Assembly (NCBI RefSeq): GCF_030150205.1
Contig: NZ_JASLGT010000016.1
Span: 1-64,000, forward strand
Direction: 5' to 3'
DNA: 64,000 nucleotides
From: Niabella sp.
GTDB lineage: Bacteria; Bacteroidota; Bacteroidia; Chitinophagales; Chitinophagaceae
A program made the position numbers and the translations under genes. This document shows positions 18,122 through 27,318 of the stretch, piece after piece; the stretch's first letter is position 1; each line of letters opens with the position of its first letter. Below the pieces are notes generated by a model. It was not told where the DNA came from. It saw only the letters and a list, made by a program, of their open reading frames with translations, and did no database searches.

Positions 18122-19093
18122 ATGAAAAGATTACCCGTAACGGCAGCGCCATACCAGTACATAGAAAAGAGTTTTAAAGAATGGTTAGAAGTATTGGGTT
18201 ACTCATGGCAGTCGGTGTACTACATGCCCATACAGATAAGGGGCTTGTTAAACTGGCTGGAGAGGCAAAATAAGACCGAATTAAGGCACATCACCGCCGA
18301 AGCCATAACAGACTACTACTATAACGAACTGAAGCAAAGAAAGGACTATTTGCACGATGCAGGCACATTAAGCAATAAGCACCTGAATAAAAATTTACAG
18401 GCATTACGGAAGTTCGTTGAATACCTGCGGCAAACCGGCAAGCTGCAAATACCGGCGCTGAACATCAGACAGGAAGAAATAATAGACGATAAGCCGACTG
18501 TATTAACGGAGGAGGAAATACAGCAACTGTACAAAGCAACGGAAGTAATACCGGAGAAAGGGAAACATACCAAACCGGTAGAGTTTTACGAGATACTGAA
18601 TCAACGGGACAGGGCAATGCTGGCAGTTTTTTACGGTTGTGGCTTACGAAGAAACGAAGGCTATCACCTGAACGTAACAGACATCAATATAGAAAATGCA
18701 GTATTGCATGTAAGGAAAGGCAAAGGCTATAAAGAAAGGTTAGTGCCCATCAGCAATAAAAGCATAGAGCATATTACTACATACCTGTACGATGCAAGAC
18801 CACAACTGATAAGGGATAACCGGGAAGAAGCATTTTTTATCAGCAGTGTTAACGGCAAACGGTTAGGCGGTCAAATGCTGATGCTGAATGTACAGGCACT
18901 GGCAACAAGAACAAACGATACGGCATTGCAGCAAAAAGAAATCGGGTTACATACATTACGCCACTCAATAGCAACACATCTTTTAGCAAACGGTATGAGC
19001 CTTGAAAAGATAAAGGATTTTTTGGGGCATGGCAGTTTAGAAAGCACACAAATTTATACTCACCTCATAAATGAAAAAGATGAACAAGTTTAA
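18122..19093 (+). CDS. Tyrosine recombinase (integrase) 1
   Basis: A 323-residue XerC/D-like site-specific recombinase. An N-terminal SAM-like core-binding domain is followed by the catalytic domain with Arg in YGCGLRRNEGYHL, Lys in GKGYKERLVPIS, the HTLRHSIATHLL box, and the GH and nucleophile Tyr in FLGHGSLESTQIYTH. All catalytic residues are present. The ATG at 18122 is chosen over an upstream TTG at 18098. The gene overlaps the second recombinase by 23 bases, so the two are translationally coupled. Confidence 0.9.
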   Translation: MKRLPVTAAPYQYIEKSFKEWLEVLGYSWQSVYYMPIQIRGLLNWLERQNKTELRHITAEAITDYYYNELKQRKDYLHDAGTLSNKHLNKNLQALRKFVEYLRQTGKLQIPALNIRQEEIIDDKPTVLTEEEIQQLYKATEVIPEKGKHTKPVEFYEILNQRDRAMLAVFYGCGLRRNEGYHLNVTDINIENAVLHVRKGKGYKERLVPISNKSIEHITTYLYDARPQLIRDNREEAFFISSVNGKRLGGQMLMLNVQALATRTNDTALQQKEIGLHTLRHSIATHLLANGMSLEKIKDFLGHGSLESTQIYTHLINEKDEQV

Positions 19094-20012
19094 AGAATGG
19101 CTGATAATAAAAGGTTACAGCAGCAAGACAATAGAAACGATTATCAAAGCGGTAGAATATTTTTTACTATGGGCAGAGAAAGAAAATATCAATGATGTAT
19201 CTGAAACCACACATAACGACATTATTGCTTACATACAGCATTACAACATCAGAGGCACAGGAAAGAAAACGATTGCTCATTATATACTGCACCTGAAAAA
19301 ATACTTTGACTTTTTAATGAGTGAAGGCGAAGCAAGCGACAATCCCTGCAGCAATATCAAAATCAAAGGCATTAAGCGCAGAGTATTGCATGAGTTGTTG
19401 AGTATGGAAGAACTGGAAAAGCTGTATAGTGATTATGAAACAGAAATCGTAATAGAAAAAACCGAAACAATGAAATGCCCGCCACCGATGCAAATGCAGC
19501 AGCTTGCCCGGAGAAGAAACAAAATAATATTGGGCTTGATTGTTTACCAGGGCTTACGGACAGAAGAACTGATAAAGCTGCAATTAACCGATGTGAAACT
19601 AAGAGAAGGAAAAATATTTATAGCAGCAGCCAGGCGAAGCAATGAAAGAACATTGAAGTTAGAAAGCCATCAGGTTTTTGAATTGTTGGACTACACGGGC
19701 GATACAAGAAAGCAAATTTTACAGCACCGCAGTATTACAGCAGCAACACAGGATTTATTTTTAAACTTAGGCGACAGCGACAGGAAAAATAATTTGTTCA
19801 GCATGTTATTGATGCACTTGAAAAAGATGAACAGTAAAATAAAAACAATGGAGCAGTTAAGAGCAAGCGTTATTACTCACTGGATAAAGCTGTACAATCT
19901 TAGAAAAGTTCAAATCATGGCAGGGCATCGCTACATCAGTTCAACGGAAGCGTATAAAGCAAACAATCTTGACGACCTGAAAGAAGACATCAAAAATTAT
20001 CATCCGTTCTAA
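19071..20012 (+). CDS. Tyrosine recombinase (integrase) 2, divergent active site
   Basis: A 313-residue phage-integrase-type protein. The first Arg is seen in YQGLRTEELIKLQ, and the nucleophile Tyr in MAGHRYISSTEAYK. In the second box the usual His-x-x-Arg reads Glu-Gln-Leu-Arg (EQLRASVITH), so the His is replaced while the Arg is kept. It overlaps the first recombinase. Paired recombinases of this kind occur in Bacteroidota mobile elements and may act as a heterodimer. Confidence 0.85.
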   Translation: MKKMNKFKEWLIIKGYSSKTIETIIKAVEYFLLWAEKENINDVSETTHNDIIAYIQHYNIRGTGKKTIAHYILHLKKYFDFLMSEGEASDNPCSNIKIKGIKRRVLHELLSMEELEKLYSDYETEIVIEKTETMKCPPPMQMQQLARRRNKIILGLIVYQGLRTEELIKLQLTDVKLREGKIFIAAARRSNERTLKLESHQVFELLDYTGDTRKQILQHRSITAATQDLFLNLGDSDRKNNLFSMLLMHLKKMNSKIKTMEQLRASVITHWIKLYNLRKVQIMAGHRYISSTEAYKANNLDDLKEDIKNYHPF

Positions 20013-21019
20013 ATATCATCAATAAACCCACCGCACAAAGCATCACTGCCCAAGCACACAAACCAACGCTTCGCAGTCATGCTTTTTGCTCTGCCGGCAT
20101 CAGCATCAATAAACATCAGCAAAGCCCACCGCACAAAACATCGCTGCCCAAACACACAAGGCAACGCTTCGCAGCCATGTTTTTTGCTCTGCTTCTTTGG
20201 CGACAGAATAAAGCCCGGCATCAGTAGTCATCGGTAAACAGAAGTGCAAAGCCCAACAGCAGTAAATAAGGTGTTCGGTCTCACGGCTCAATAAAAAAAT
20301 GCCGCCAAGCAGGTTCGTTCCTCACCGTGCTTGTCATCATTTTGCTAACCCTTCGTTCGCCTTCACTCCAGCCGCTAATCTGCCCTTGCATTAGCCAACA
20401 CACAAGACCATCCGAACAAATGCAGGTCAGGCGGCTTCCTCCATTGGCAGCCACCTGCCATCGCAAGCGGCACTGGCACAGAACCCATGCTATTTTTTTG
20501 CTGGCACGATGCCCACGCTTATGCAAGCATGCCACGCAAAAAAAGCCACGTTGAGTTGCGGCTTCCGTGTTCGTTCCTCACACTCCCAGCCTCACCCCGC
20601 TTGCTCATTGGCTGCTCGGTGGCGATGCCTGCGGCGCTGGCGACAGTACATAAATCAACAGTTGATTATAGCCACTATCAATAGTAACACGGATGAATAA
20701 ACCCTAAACTTTAGGCAGTTCTTACTGATGGTAAAAATGTAGTACATGCCTGCCGCCGCCGATGGGCATTAGTACATATCCGGGCTGTAGTAACGGCGTT
20801 GGCTTGCACTCCGATGATACACGATTGCATCAGCTTCGGGTATCTGATGAACTTTAGAATAAACACATCATCAGTATATCATTAATCAGCGACAGAATAA
20901 GCAATCATATATCATCGGAGCGCCGTTGTTTTTACCTTCACCCGTAACAAAATTTTTGCAGGATAAAAACCAATAAACCTTTATTTTTACGTCAGTTCTT
21001 TGAGCAGGGATATAAGAAA
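20013..21019. other. Noncoding right end of the mobile module
   Basis: About 1 kb without a supported gene, GC-richer and C-rich on the plus strand compared with the flanking DNA. Several short frames are open on both strands, but their predicted proteins are composition artefacts. It contains an imperfect tandem duplication (20023-20210). The interrupted RHS sequence resumes near 21065, so this stretch probably carries the right attachment end of the element. Confidence 0.5.
20023..20210. repeat. Imperfect tandem duplication beside recombinase 2
   Basis: Two copies, starting near 20023 and 20122 with a period of about 99 bases. Shared blocks are CCACCGCACAAA-CATC-CTGCCCAA-CACACAA, CAACGCTTCGCAG-CATG and TTTTTTGCTCTGC. 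It lies directly downstream of the recombinase genes and may be part of the recombination end. Confidence 0.65.
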
Positions 21020-21985
21020 GTGCCGATTTTTTTGGTAGTTGTACAGGGAAAACTGCAAGTGCGGGCAAAAGTGGGAACTTATTACACCGCCTTTGGGTTG
21101 ACGATGAAAGGTATCAGCTACCAGAATACAAGCGTTGCTAAGAATAAAATAAAGTTCAATGGCTATGAAGAGCAAAAAAATGAGTTTAGCGATGGTAGTG
21201 GATTAGAATGGTATGATTATAAGAATCGGTTCTACGATAATCAATTAGGCAGATTTTTTTGTAGTGATCGTCTGTCAGCTAAGTTTCCTTATTACACACC
21301 TTATCAATTTGCAGGAAATGAGCCGACAATTGCTATTGATTTGGATGGATTGGAACCTCTTTACGTTATAGATTCTAAACATCCAACGGATTATTCGAAA
21401 AAAGAGAATAGAGTAGCTGCAAAACAAGCTTTGCTGACATATTTATCATTCACTGATGCCAATGACATAACAGTACTTGTTACGTCAGGCACAAGGGGTA
21501 GAGCGAGGGCGATAAATATTGATGGAACTCGTGCGACTAGGCTGGATCAATCGTCTGCTGTAATAGGTGTTTTTCTTCCGTTCGTAAGTGGGAGTGCCGT
21601 TAAAAATGTTTGGAGGGCTATTAAGACTGGAGCAGAAGGTGCTCAATCGTTGGAAAAGATAGCTGCTAAAGTTGGAAGAATTAGTACTGCGTTAGATGAA
21701 AAACATGTTGTTGCTGCGGTTAATGATATTCTTGGTAATCCAGTAGTAATTAATGGTAAAACATATGATCACCTTAAGGAAGTTAATGATGCTTTGTCAG
21801 GAGTCGGAAATCAGCTTGTTGAATTAAATAAGGTTATTAATGCTGGCAATTTGGGAGATGATGCTCTTAAAGCCGCACAGGATATGCGCAGTCAACTTCA
21901 AAAGCAAAAAGATTCTATCACGGATTTGCTAAACAGAGCAAGAGAGAAAGCAAAAGAGTTACAAAATTTACAAAATGGACACTAA
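21020..21985 (+). CDS. Orphan RHS tip O4 with toxin-28-like domain
   Basis: A 321-residue open frame from a GTG. RHS core homology begins only at GTYYTAFGLTMKGI (residue 17) and runs to CSDRLSAKFPYYTPYQFAGN, so most of the shell is absent. The tip ends in a domain resembling polymorphic toxin type 28 (VINGKTYDHLKEVNDALSGV, then a helical tail). The toxin overlaps its immunity gene by 11 bases. It lacks a signal peptide and shell, so expression as a working toxin is unlikely unless it is recombined onto a full RHS gene. Confidence 0.75.
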   Translation: MPIFLVVVQGKLQVRAKVGTYYTAFGLTMKGISYQNTSVAKNKIKFNGYEEQKNEFSDGSGLEWYDYKNRFYDNQLGRFFCSDRLSAKFPYYTPYQFAGNEPTIAIDLDGLEPLYVIDSKHPTDYSKKENRVAAKQALLTYLSFTDANDITVLVTSGTRGRARAINIDGTRATRLDQSSAVIGVFLPFVSGSAVKNVWRAIKTGAEGAQSLEKIAAKVGRISTALDEKHVVAAVNDILGNPVVINGKTYDHLKEVNDALSGVGNQLVELNKVINAGNLGDDALKAAQDMRSQLQKQKDSITDLLNRAREKAKELQNLQNGH

Positions 21986-22415
21986 TAAAAGTATAGAAGA
22001 GCTTGAAGGAGAAGTTTGGAAGAAAAGGGGATTTCCAACAGACCTAGTTAAACGAAGTTTTGAACTGAGGAAGGTTCCTGTTAATAACCTTGATATAGAT
22101 GATTTACGATTATTAATTGGTCAACAAATTGGCCTAAAATATATCGTACCCATGGCGTTAAATGTGCTCTCTAATGATATTCTTGCGGAAGGCAATTATT
22201 ATCCAGGCGATTTGCTTAAGAGTGTCTTAGAAATCCCAATGGACTTTTGGGCGTCGAATCAGCTAGAGTTAGCCGAACTTTCCTCTATTGTTGGTAAAAA
22301 TGTTTTAGTGATTAAAAATTCTAATGATATTGATGATGCTATAAAGGCAATGCTGTTTCGTGAAATAGCTACTTTAGGTATAGAGGTTGACTTGTCATCT
22401 AGCGCAAGTCTGTAG
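21975..22415 (+). CDS. CdiI-type immunity protein for O4
   Basis: A 146-residue cytosolic protein matching the CDI immunity family pattern: SIEELEGEVW at the N-terminus, then LRKVPVNNLDIDDLRLLIGQ, GLKYIVPMALNVL and GNYYPGDLLKSVL. This family protects against CdiA and RHS tip toxins. The ATG lies inside the end of the toxin gene (11-base overlap). The last five codons and the TAG stop are formed by the boundary repeat itself (TCTAGCGCAAGTCTGTAG), so the repeat has been fused onto the gene. Confidence 0.85.
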   Translation: MDTNKSIEELEGEVWKKRGFPTDLVKRSFELRKVPVNNLDIDDLRLLIGQQIGLKYIVPMALNVLSNDILAEGNYYPGDLLKSVLEIPMDFWASNQLELAELSSIVGKNVLVIKNSNDIDDAIKAMLFREIATLGIEVDLSSSASL

Positions 22416-22589
22416 CAAGACTGAGTGCGATAACCGACCAGTGCCCATTCTAGCGCAGGTCTGTACCCTCTAGCGCAGGTCTGTAGCGAAGCTAAGTGTA
22501 ATACCATTCTAGCGCAGGTCTGTAGCCAAGGTTTTGCATAGCTGACCTGTGCGGTACCGTTACTTGCTTATCGGCTTCCTTTTGGTCTG
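22398..22589 (+). repeat. Cluster of four cassette-boundary repeats R4
   Basis: Four left-half copies start at 22398, 22449, 22469 and 22508. The last extends through a right arm (GACCTGTGC at 22543-22551) and the CGTTACTTGCTTATCGGCTTCC tail to about 22589. The first supplies the stop codon of the CdiI-like gene. No RHS core follows here. The secretion operon begins after 370 bases. Copies without a cassette between them look like remnants of successive excisions. Confidence 0.75.
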
Positions 22590-22962
22590 AGCCCATTTAC
22601 AGTACGTTGTTATACTGGTGTTGCTTCACCAACAGCGATAGTAACGATGATTGTATCGAGGTCGATCCACTATTCTCCCCCTGGCTAACGCATTAAGAGC
22701 CTTTTTTCATCGCTTTGAATGGCTGAACTTATTCCATACAGAGGGGGCGGGGTTGCTGCATATTTTCTCACTTTTTTTTGATTTATTCTGCTTTTGAGCC
22801 TATTTTTAACACGACAAATTTTGTGAGAAACCGTCCTCATTTTGGCCCCTGTACCGGAGTAATTGACAATCAACGTAAAGAGCCTGTTAAAAGAGGCCGC
22901 TGGTTTCCGGATCGGTTGGAGAAGTACTGAAAAAATGTTATTTTAGTTAAAAATTAATCGAC
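22590..22962. other. Upstream region of the plus-strand secretion operon
   Basis: No gene is seen. The region is expected to contain the promoter of the pseudopilin operon, but I could not identify a clear TAnnTTTG element at a sensible distance. Confidence 0.4.
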
Positions 22963-23388
22963 TTGAAGACACTCAAGCCCAAAAAAACTGCTCGTTACCG
23001 CTATGCTGCATTTACCCTTACCGAAGTACTGGTGGTGCTGATCATTATCGGCATATTGGTATTGCTGGCATTACCCAGCCTGATGCCGCTGATTTCCAAG
23101 GCCAAGAGCACGGAAGCCAAACTGCAGCTGGAACACGTGTATACCCTGGAACGGTCTTATTTTTTTGAAAACTCTGTTTATACCAACGATCTGAATGCCA
23201 TTTCATTTGAGCAGCAACAGCTGACCACCAATGGCGGACAGGCCAACTATAAAATAGAAATTATTGATGCTTCTCCCAAAGGGTTTAAGGCGCGGGCTAC
23301 CGCGGTGGTAGACTTCGACGGGGATGGCACATTTAACCAATGGGAAATTGATCAAAATAAAAAACTGGTGGAAACTGTTCCGGATTAA
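22963..23388 (+). CDS. gspG: Major pseudopilin, GspG-like
   Basis: A 141-residue protein with a prepilin signal (basic leader, AAFTLTEVLVVLIIIGILVLLALP) and an N-terminal assembly helix with Glu at +5. The soluble domain ends in an Asp-rich loop (DFDGDGTFNQWEID) reminiscent of the calcium-binding end of GspG. It starts with TTG at 22963; the next in-frame start would delete the leader. It is the first gene of the plus-strand secretion operon. The residue before the cleavage site is Ala. A type IV pilin of the PilA type is the alternative. Confidence 0.85.
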   Translation: MKTLKPKKTARYRYAAFTLTEVLVVLIIIGILVLLALPSLMPLISKAKSTEAKLQLEHVYTLERSYFFENSVYTNDLNAISFEQQQLTTNGGQANYKIEIIDASPKGFKARATAVVDFDGDGTFNQWEIDQNKKLVETVPD

Positions 23389-23392
23389 CACG

Positions 23393-23929
23393 ATGCAGCT
23401 GCTGAGCCTGATTTTACTGATGGCCGTTTTTGCGGCGATGGCGGTCCGGGATTTCCGGTTGCGGGCCATTGAAGGGTATTATTACCTGCTGCTGGCGGTG
23501 GCCGTTATTTTTTATGCGGTACTGCGGGCTCCGGCAGGGATCCTGGTTTCAAACCTGCTGATCAATGGGCTATTGTTACTGCTGCTGATTGCGGGGCTAT
23601 GGGGCTATTTTAAAGCCCGGAGCGGTATTTCCCTGCAGGCGCTTTTTGCTACCCGGCTGGGAATGGGCGATCTCCTGTTCTGGGTCCTGATCACTCCCTT
23701 ATTTGCCCCGTTCAACTTTATACCCTGGATGATCGGCTCTTTACTGGTCATACTGGTGGTATACGGCGTGGCGCAGGTTGCCGGTGCGCGGCAGCCGGTT
23801 CCGGCTACCATACCGCTTGCCGGTATGCAGGCCATACTCCTGGGCTTTTTGCTGCTGCTGAATCAATTCCTGTTACACTATAATTTTTTTGAAGAACCGG
23901 TTCTCTTATCCGTTGTTTACCACTACTGA
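23393..23929 (+). CDS. Prepilin peptidase (A24-type), compact
   Basis: A 178-residue membrane protein of about six hydrophobic segments. The two catalytic aspartates of the A24 family can be placed: Asp20 in RDFRLRAI and Asp93 in RLGMGDLL. It lacks the N-terminal methyltransferase half of PilD, as do many short enzymes. The start at 23393 is preferred because it lies 4 bases after the pseudopilin stop. The stop codon overlaps the ATG of gspE (TGATG). It would cleave the pseudopilins encoded in both operons. Confidence 0.75.
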   Translation: MQLLSLILLMAVFAAMAVRDFRLRAIEGYYYLLLAVAVIFYAVLRAPAGILVSNLLINGLLLLLLIAGLWGYFKARSGISLQALFATRLGMGDLLFWVLITPLFAPFNFIPWMIGSLLVILVVYGVAQVAGARQPVPATIPLAGMQAILLGFLLLLNQFLLHYNFFEEPVLLSVVYHY

Positions 23930-25353
23930 TGCATACCTCTACGAACATAGCAACACTGATCACGCCGGAACTGGCCTGGAAATATCATACGGCCTTTGCC
24001 GGGTTTGAAAACGGGGTATTGCTGCTGTGGGCCGACGAGACTGCAACAACAGCGGAACTAAACCTACACCGGGAAGAACTGGAGCTCATCACAGGCCACC
24101 CGGTCCGGTTTGAAAAGCTGGATGCGGCGTTGCTTACCCAAAAGATTGGCGAAGCCTATGCCAAAAAGGATACGGCCGACCAGCGCGGGCAGCATAATTT
24201 TTATACCGGGCATCCGGATCATTTTTTAAACGACCTGATCGCGGAGGCCAAAAGCCTCAAGAGCAGTGATATTCATATTGAAACCTATGAAAATGACTGC
24301 CGGGTGCGCATCCGGGTGGATGGTTTGCTGGTGTTGCGTTACCTGATCGAAAAGAAACAATACCCGGCCCTGATCAATAAGATAAAAATCAGTGCCAACC
24401 TCGATATTGCGGAAAAACGGCTGCCCCAGGACGGGCGGATCTTTTTCCAGAAAGGCAGTGATAAATTTGATATCCGGGTTTCGATCGTACCCACACTGCA
24501 CGGTGAAAAAGTAGTGCTGCGGCTGCTCAGTAATGATGCCACCGATATCCGGCTGGAAACCCTGGGCTTTTCGGAGAACGATCTGAGCAATTACATGGAA
24601 GGACTGAAGAAGCCCTATGGGATCGTGCTGATCAGCGGCCCTACCGGGTCGGGCAAAACCACCACCCTGTATGCCACGCTGAAGCTGCTGAACCTTTCAA
24701 CAAAAAATATCCTCACCATCGAGGATCCTATTGAGTATACGTTAAAAGGGATCAACCAGGTACAGGTAAAAGAAAATATCGGGCTAAGCTTTGCAGTGGC
24801 TCTGCGTACCTTCCTGCGGCAGGATCCGGATGTGATCATGCTGGGAGAGATCCGGGATGCAGAAACGGCCAATATGGCCATCCGGGCTGCGTTGACGGGA
24901 CACCTGGTGCTTTCTACCATTCACACCAACTCCGCCTGGGGCACAGTGTCCCGGCTGATTGATATGAATATTCCGTCCTTCCTCATCGCCAATACGCTGA
25001 ATACCTCTGTAGCGCAGCGGCTGGTGCGGCTCCTATGTCCGGATTGTAAACGGGAAGAACCCTTTCAGCCTTCCTTTTTTCCCCGGAACTACCGGCCGCC
25101 ACAGATCCTCAACGCGCATTGGGTACCGGTTGGATGCAACCATTGTTTTAATACGGGGTACCGGAAGCGGAAGGCGATTTACGAGGTGATACCGGTGGAT
25201 GGAGAACTGGCGGATGAAATAAAAAAAGGAAGCTCCCGGGTAGATGCATTATTAAAAGAGAAACAAATAAAAACATTGGCGGATAACGCTTTTGAGTTAC
25301 TGAAAACAGGCGAAACCTCGCTGGAAGAGGTATACCCGATGTTGCTGAACTAG
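23929..25353 (+). CDS. gspE: Type II secretion/type IV pilus assembly ATPase GspE
   Basis: A 474-residue hexameric ATPase. Visible motifs are Walker A (GPTGSGKTTT, near residue 236), the Asp box (LTIEDPIEY), Walker B (QDPDVIMLGEIRDAET), the His box (STIHTNSAWG) and a C-terminal four-Cys zinc site (CPDC, then CNHC). Length is typical of GspE/PilB lacking a long N-terminal extension. It drives pseudopilus assembly together with GspF, encoded on the other strand at 3312-4481. Confidence 0.95.
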   Translation: MHTSTNIATLITPELAWKYHTAFAGFENGVLLLWADETATTAELNLHREELELITGHPVRFEKLDAALLTQKIGEAYAKKDTADQRGQHNFYTGHPDHFLNDLIAEAKSLKSSDIHIETYENDCRVRIRVDGLLVLRYLIEKKQYPALINKIKISANLDIAEKRLPQDGRIFFQKGSDKFDIRVSIVPTLHGEKVVLRLLSNDATDIRLETLGFSENDLSNYMEGLKKPYGIVLISGPTGSGKTTTLYATLKLLNLSTKNILTIEDPIEYTLKGINQVQVKENIGLSFAVALRTFLRQDPDVIMLGEIRDAETANMAIRAALTGHLVLSTIHTNSAWGTVSRLIDMNIPSFLIANTLNTSVAQRLVRLLCPDCKREEPFQPSFFPRNYRPPQILNAHWVPVGCNHCFNTGYRKRKAIYEVIPVDGELADEIKKGSSRVDALLKEKQIKTLADNAFELLKTGETSLEEVYPMLLN

Positions 25354-25377
25354 GGCCAAACAGATGAAGAAACATTT

Positions 25378-27318
25378 ATGAGGAAATTTTATATAAGGAT
25401 CTTATTGTGTATAAGCTGTTGCATGCACCTGACGGCCACGGCCCAGCAGGACCGGCTGGTACAGCTGCGGAATATACTTTCTACTTTATCCATGGACCTG
25501 CCGGGGCTCAACCAGCAGATCCAGATGGATGTGGCCGATCTTTCGATCGCCGATTTTATGCGCGGACTGGCCCAGTCCTATAAACTCAATATCAACATTG
25601 CACCGGAGGTGAATAAGAAAATGACCAATCATTTCTCCAACACAACGGTCAGCGACGTATTGCTGTTTGTAGCGGAGCAATACGGTCTTTCCTACGATTT
25701 CCAGGGAACGATCATCAATGTAAAAAATTACCGCGATCCGAAGCTGGACCTTCCACCGCCGCCGAAACTGATTAAGGCGGATTATAATACGGCTACAAAA
25801 CTGCTTTCGCTCGATCTTTCCAACGATACCTTATATGATGTTACCAAAAAGATCACCCAGCTAACCGGGGTGAATATTGCCGTAATGCCCGCTTCGATCA
25901 ATAAACTGGTATCGGGGTTTGTAAAAGACCTGCCGGTGGGAGAGGCGCTGGGTAAGATCGCAGTATCCAACCGCATTAAAATGACCTCCAGCGGGGGCGA
26001 TAATTTTATCCTGGATGCGTTGCAGGAGGACGAGGAATATGTGCTGAAAAATACCAAACCGGCAACGGATGGGTATACCATTGCCCGCAAAACCGGTATG
26101 GGCGATAAAAATGCACCGGGCCGGATGTCGATTGATGCCAGCCAGGTGGGGGATGAAAAACTGCTGAATGTAAGCGCGGTCAATACACCGCTTAAAGAAC
26201 TGATCAAAAGTCTTTCGGCGCAGGCCGGCGTGCCCTACTTTATCTATGCTGAGCTGAACGGCAATGTTACGGCAGAAGCGCATAACCTGCGGTATGCGGA
26301 AGTATTGCAAAAAGTATTATTGGGAACGCCCTATTCCTTCTCCCAGCAGGATGGCATTTATATGATCGGCGAAAAGAATTTTGAAGGTATCCGCGCCCAG
26401 CGCCTGATCCAGCTGCACCACCGTTCGGTTGATTCACTGGTACATTTCCTGCCGGATGATCTGAAAAAGGATATTTCGGTAAAGGAGTTTAAAGAATTGA
26501 ATGCCTTCCTGGCCACCGGACCCGAGCCCCAGCTCAATAAGCTGGAGCTGCTGGTAAAACAGCTGGATCGCAAAGTGCCGCTGATCACCATCGAAGTGAT
26601 CATTATGGATATTAACAAAGGATCGGTGGTAAAAGCCGGGCTGAAAGCAGGCATTTCCGATAGTATGCGCACCGGTGGCAACCTGTTGGGCGGCGGACTG
26701 GACTTTACCCTGGGCTCCCGCTCCATCAATAATATCATCGATAAGATCGGGCTCAACAATGTATTCAACCTGGGACATGTAACGCCTAATTTTTACCTGC
26801 AATTACAGGCGATCGAAAACCGGCAGAATGTGGAGATGCGGCAAACGCCCAAGCTTTCCACCCTCAACGGGCACGCGGCTTCCCTTAGTATTGGTAATAC
26901 CCGGTATTATGAAGTGTCTACGCAGAATACCCTTCCTTCCTTAACGCCCACGATCATTTCAACAAAGCAGTTTACCCCGGTGGAAGCCAACATGGAACTC
27001 AAGATCACGCCCTTTGTATCGGCCGACGAGGATGTAACATTGAATATGGAAATGGATATCTCCAATTTCACCGCAGATACAAAGATCAATGAGCCGCCGC
27101 CGACAGCCTCCAGTAAATTTAAATCCATTATCCGGGTGAAGAATGATGATATGGTGTTGCTGGGAGGTATTGAACGTACTGAAAAAGGAGATAGTTATGA
27201 TGGCGTTCCGCTGCTGGGGCGGATCCCCGTATTAAAATGGCTGTTCAGTTCCCGTAACCGAAAGAATGTAAAAGTTGTATCCGTTGTATTTATCAAACCC
27301 ACCATTGTTTATAATTGA
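25378..27318 (+). CDS. gspD: Outer-membrane secretin GspD
   Basis: A 646-residue secretin with a Sec signal peptide (CMHLTATAQQ) and N-terminal STN/N-type domains (SIADFMRGLAQSYKLNINIA). The C-terminal secretin domain begins near residue 400 (PLITIEVIIMDI), with MRQTPKLSTLNGHAASLSIG and the signature VLLGGIERTEKG, VPLLGRIPVLKWLFSS. Forms the outer-membrane channel. It lies 24 bases downstream of gspE and 1-2 codons from the next gene. Confidence 0.95.
   Translation: MRKFYIRILLCISCCMHLTATAQQDRLVQLRNILSTLSMDLPGLNQQIQMDVADLSIADFMRGLAQSYKLNINIAPEVNKKMTNHFSNTTVSDVLLFVAEQYGLSYDFQGTIINVKNYRDPKLDLPPPPKLIKADYNTATKLLSLDLSNDTLYDVTKKITQLTGVNIAVMPASINKLVSGFVKDLPVGEALGKIAVSNRIKMTSSGGDNFILDALQEDEEYVLKNTKPATDGYTIARKTGMGDKNAPGRMSIDASQVGDEKLLNVSAVNTPLKELIKSLSAQAGVPYFIYAELNGNVTAEAHNLRYAEVLQKVLLGTPYSFSQQDGIYMIGEKNFEGIRAQRLIQLHHRSVDSLVHFLPDDLKKDISVKEFKELNAFLATGPEPQLNKLELLVKQLDRKVPLITIEVIIMDINKGSVVKAGLKAGISDSMRTGGNLLGGGLDFTLGSRSINNIIDKIGLNNVFNLGHVTPNFYLQLQAIENRQNVEMRQTPKLSTLNGHAASLSIGNTRYYEVSTQNTLPSLTPTIISTKQFTPVEANMELKITPFVSADEDVTLNMEMDISNFTADTKINEPPPTASSKFKSIIRVKNDDMVLLGGIERTEKGDSYDGVPLLGRIPVLKWLFSSRNRKNVKVVSVVFIKPTIVYN

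Noticed and set aside
20009..20700. Open frames in the C-rich region after the recombinases
   Set aside because: Overlapping frames on both strands with Cys/His/Ala/Arg-rich translations and no start context indicate compositional artefacts.
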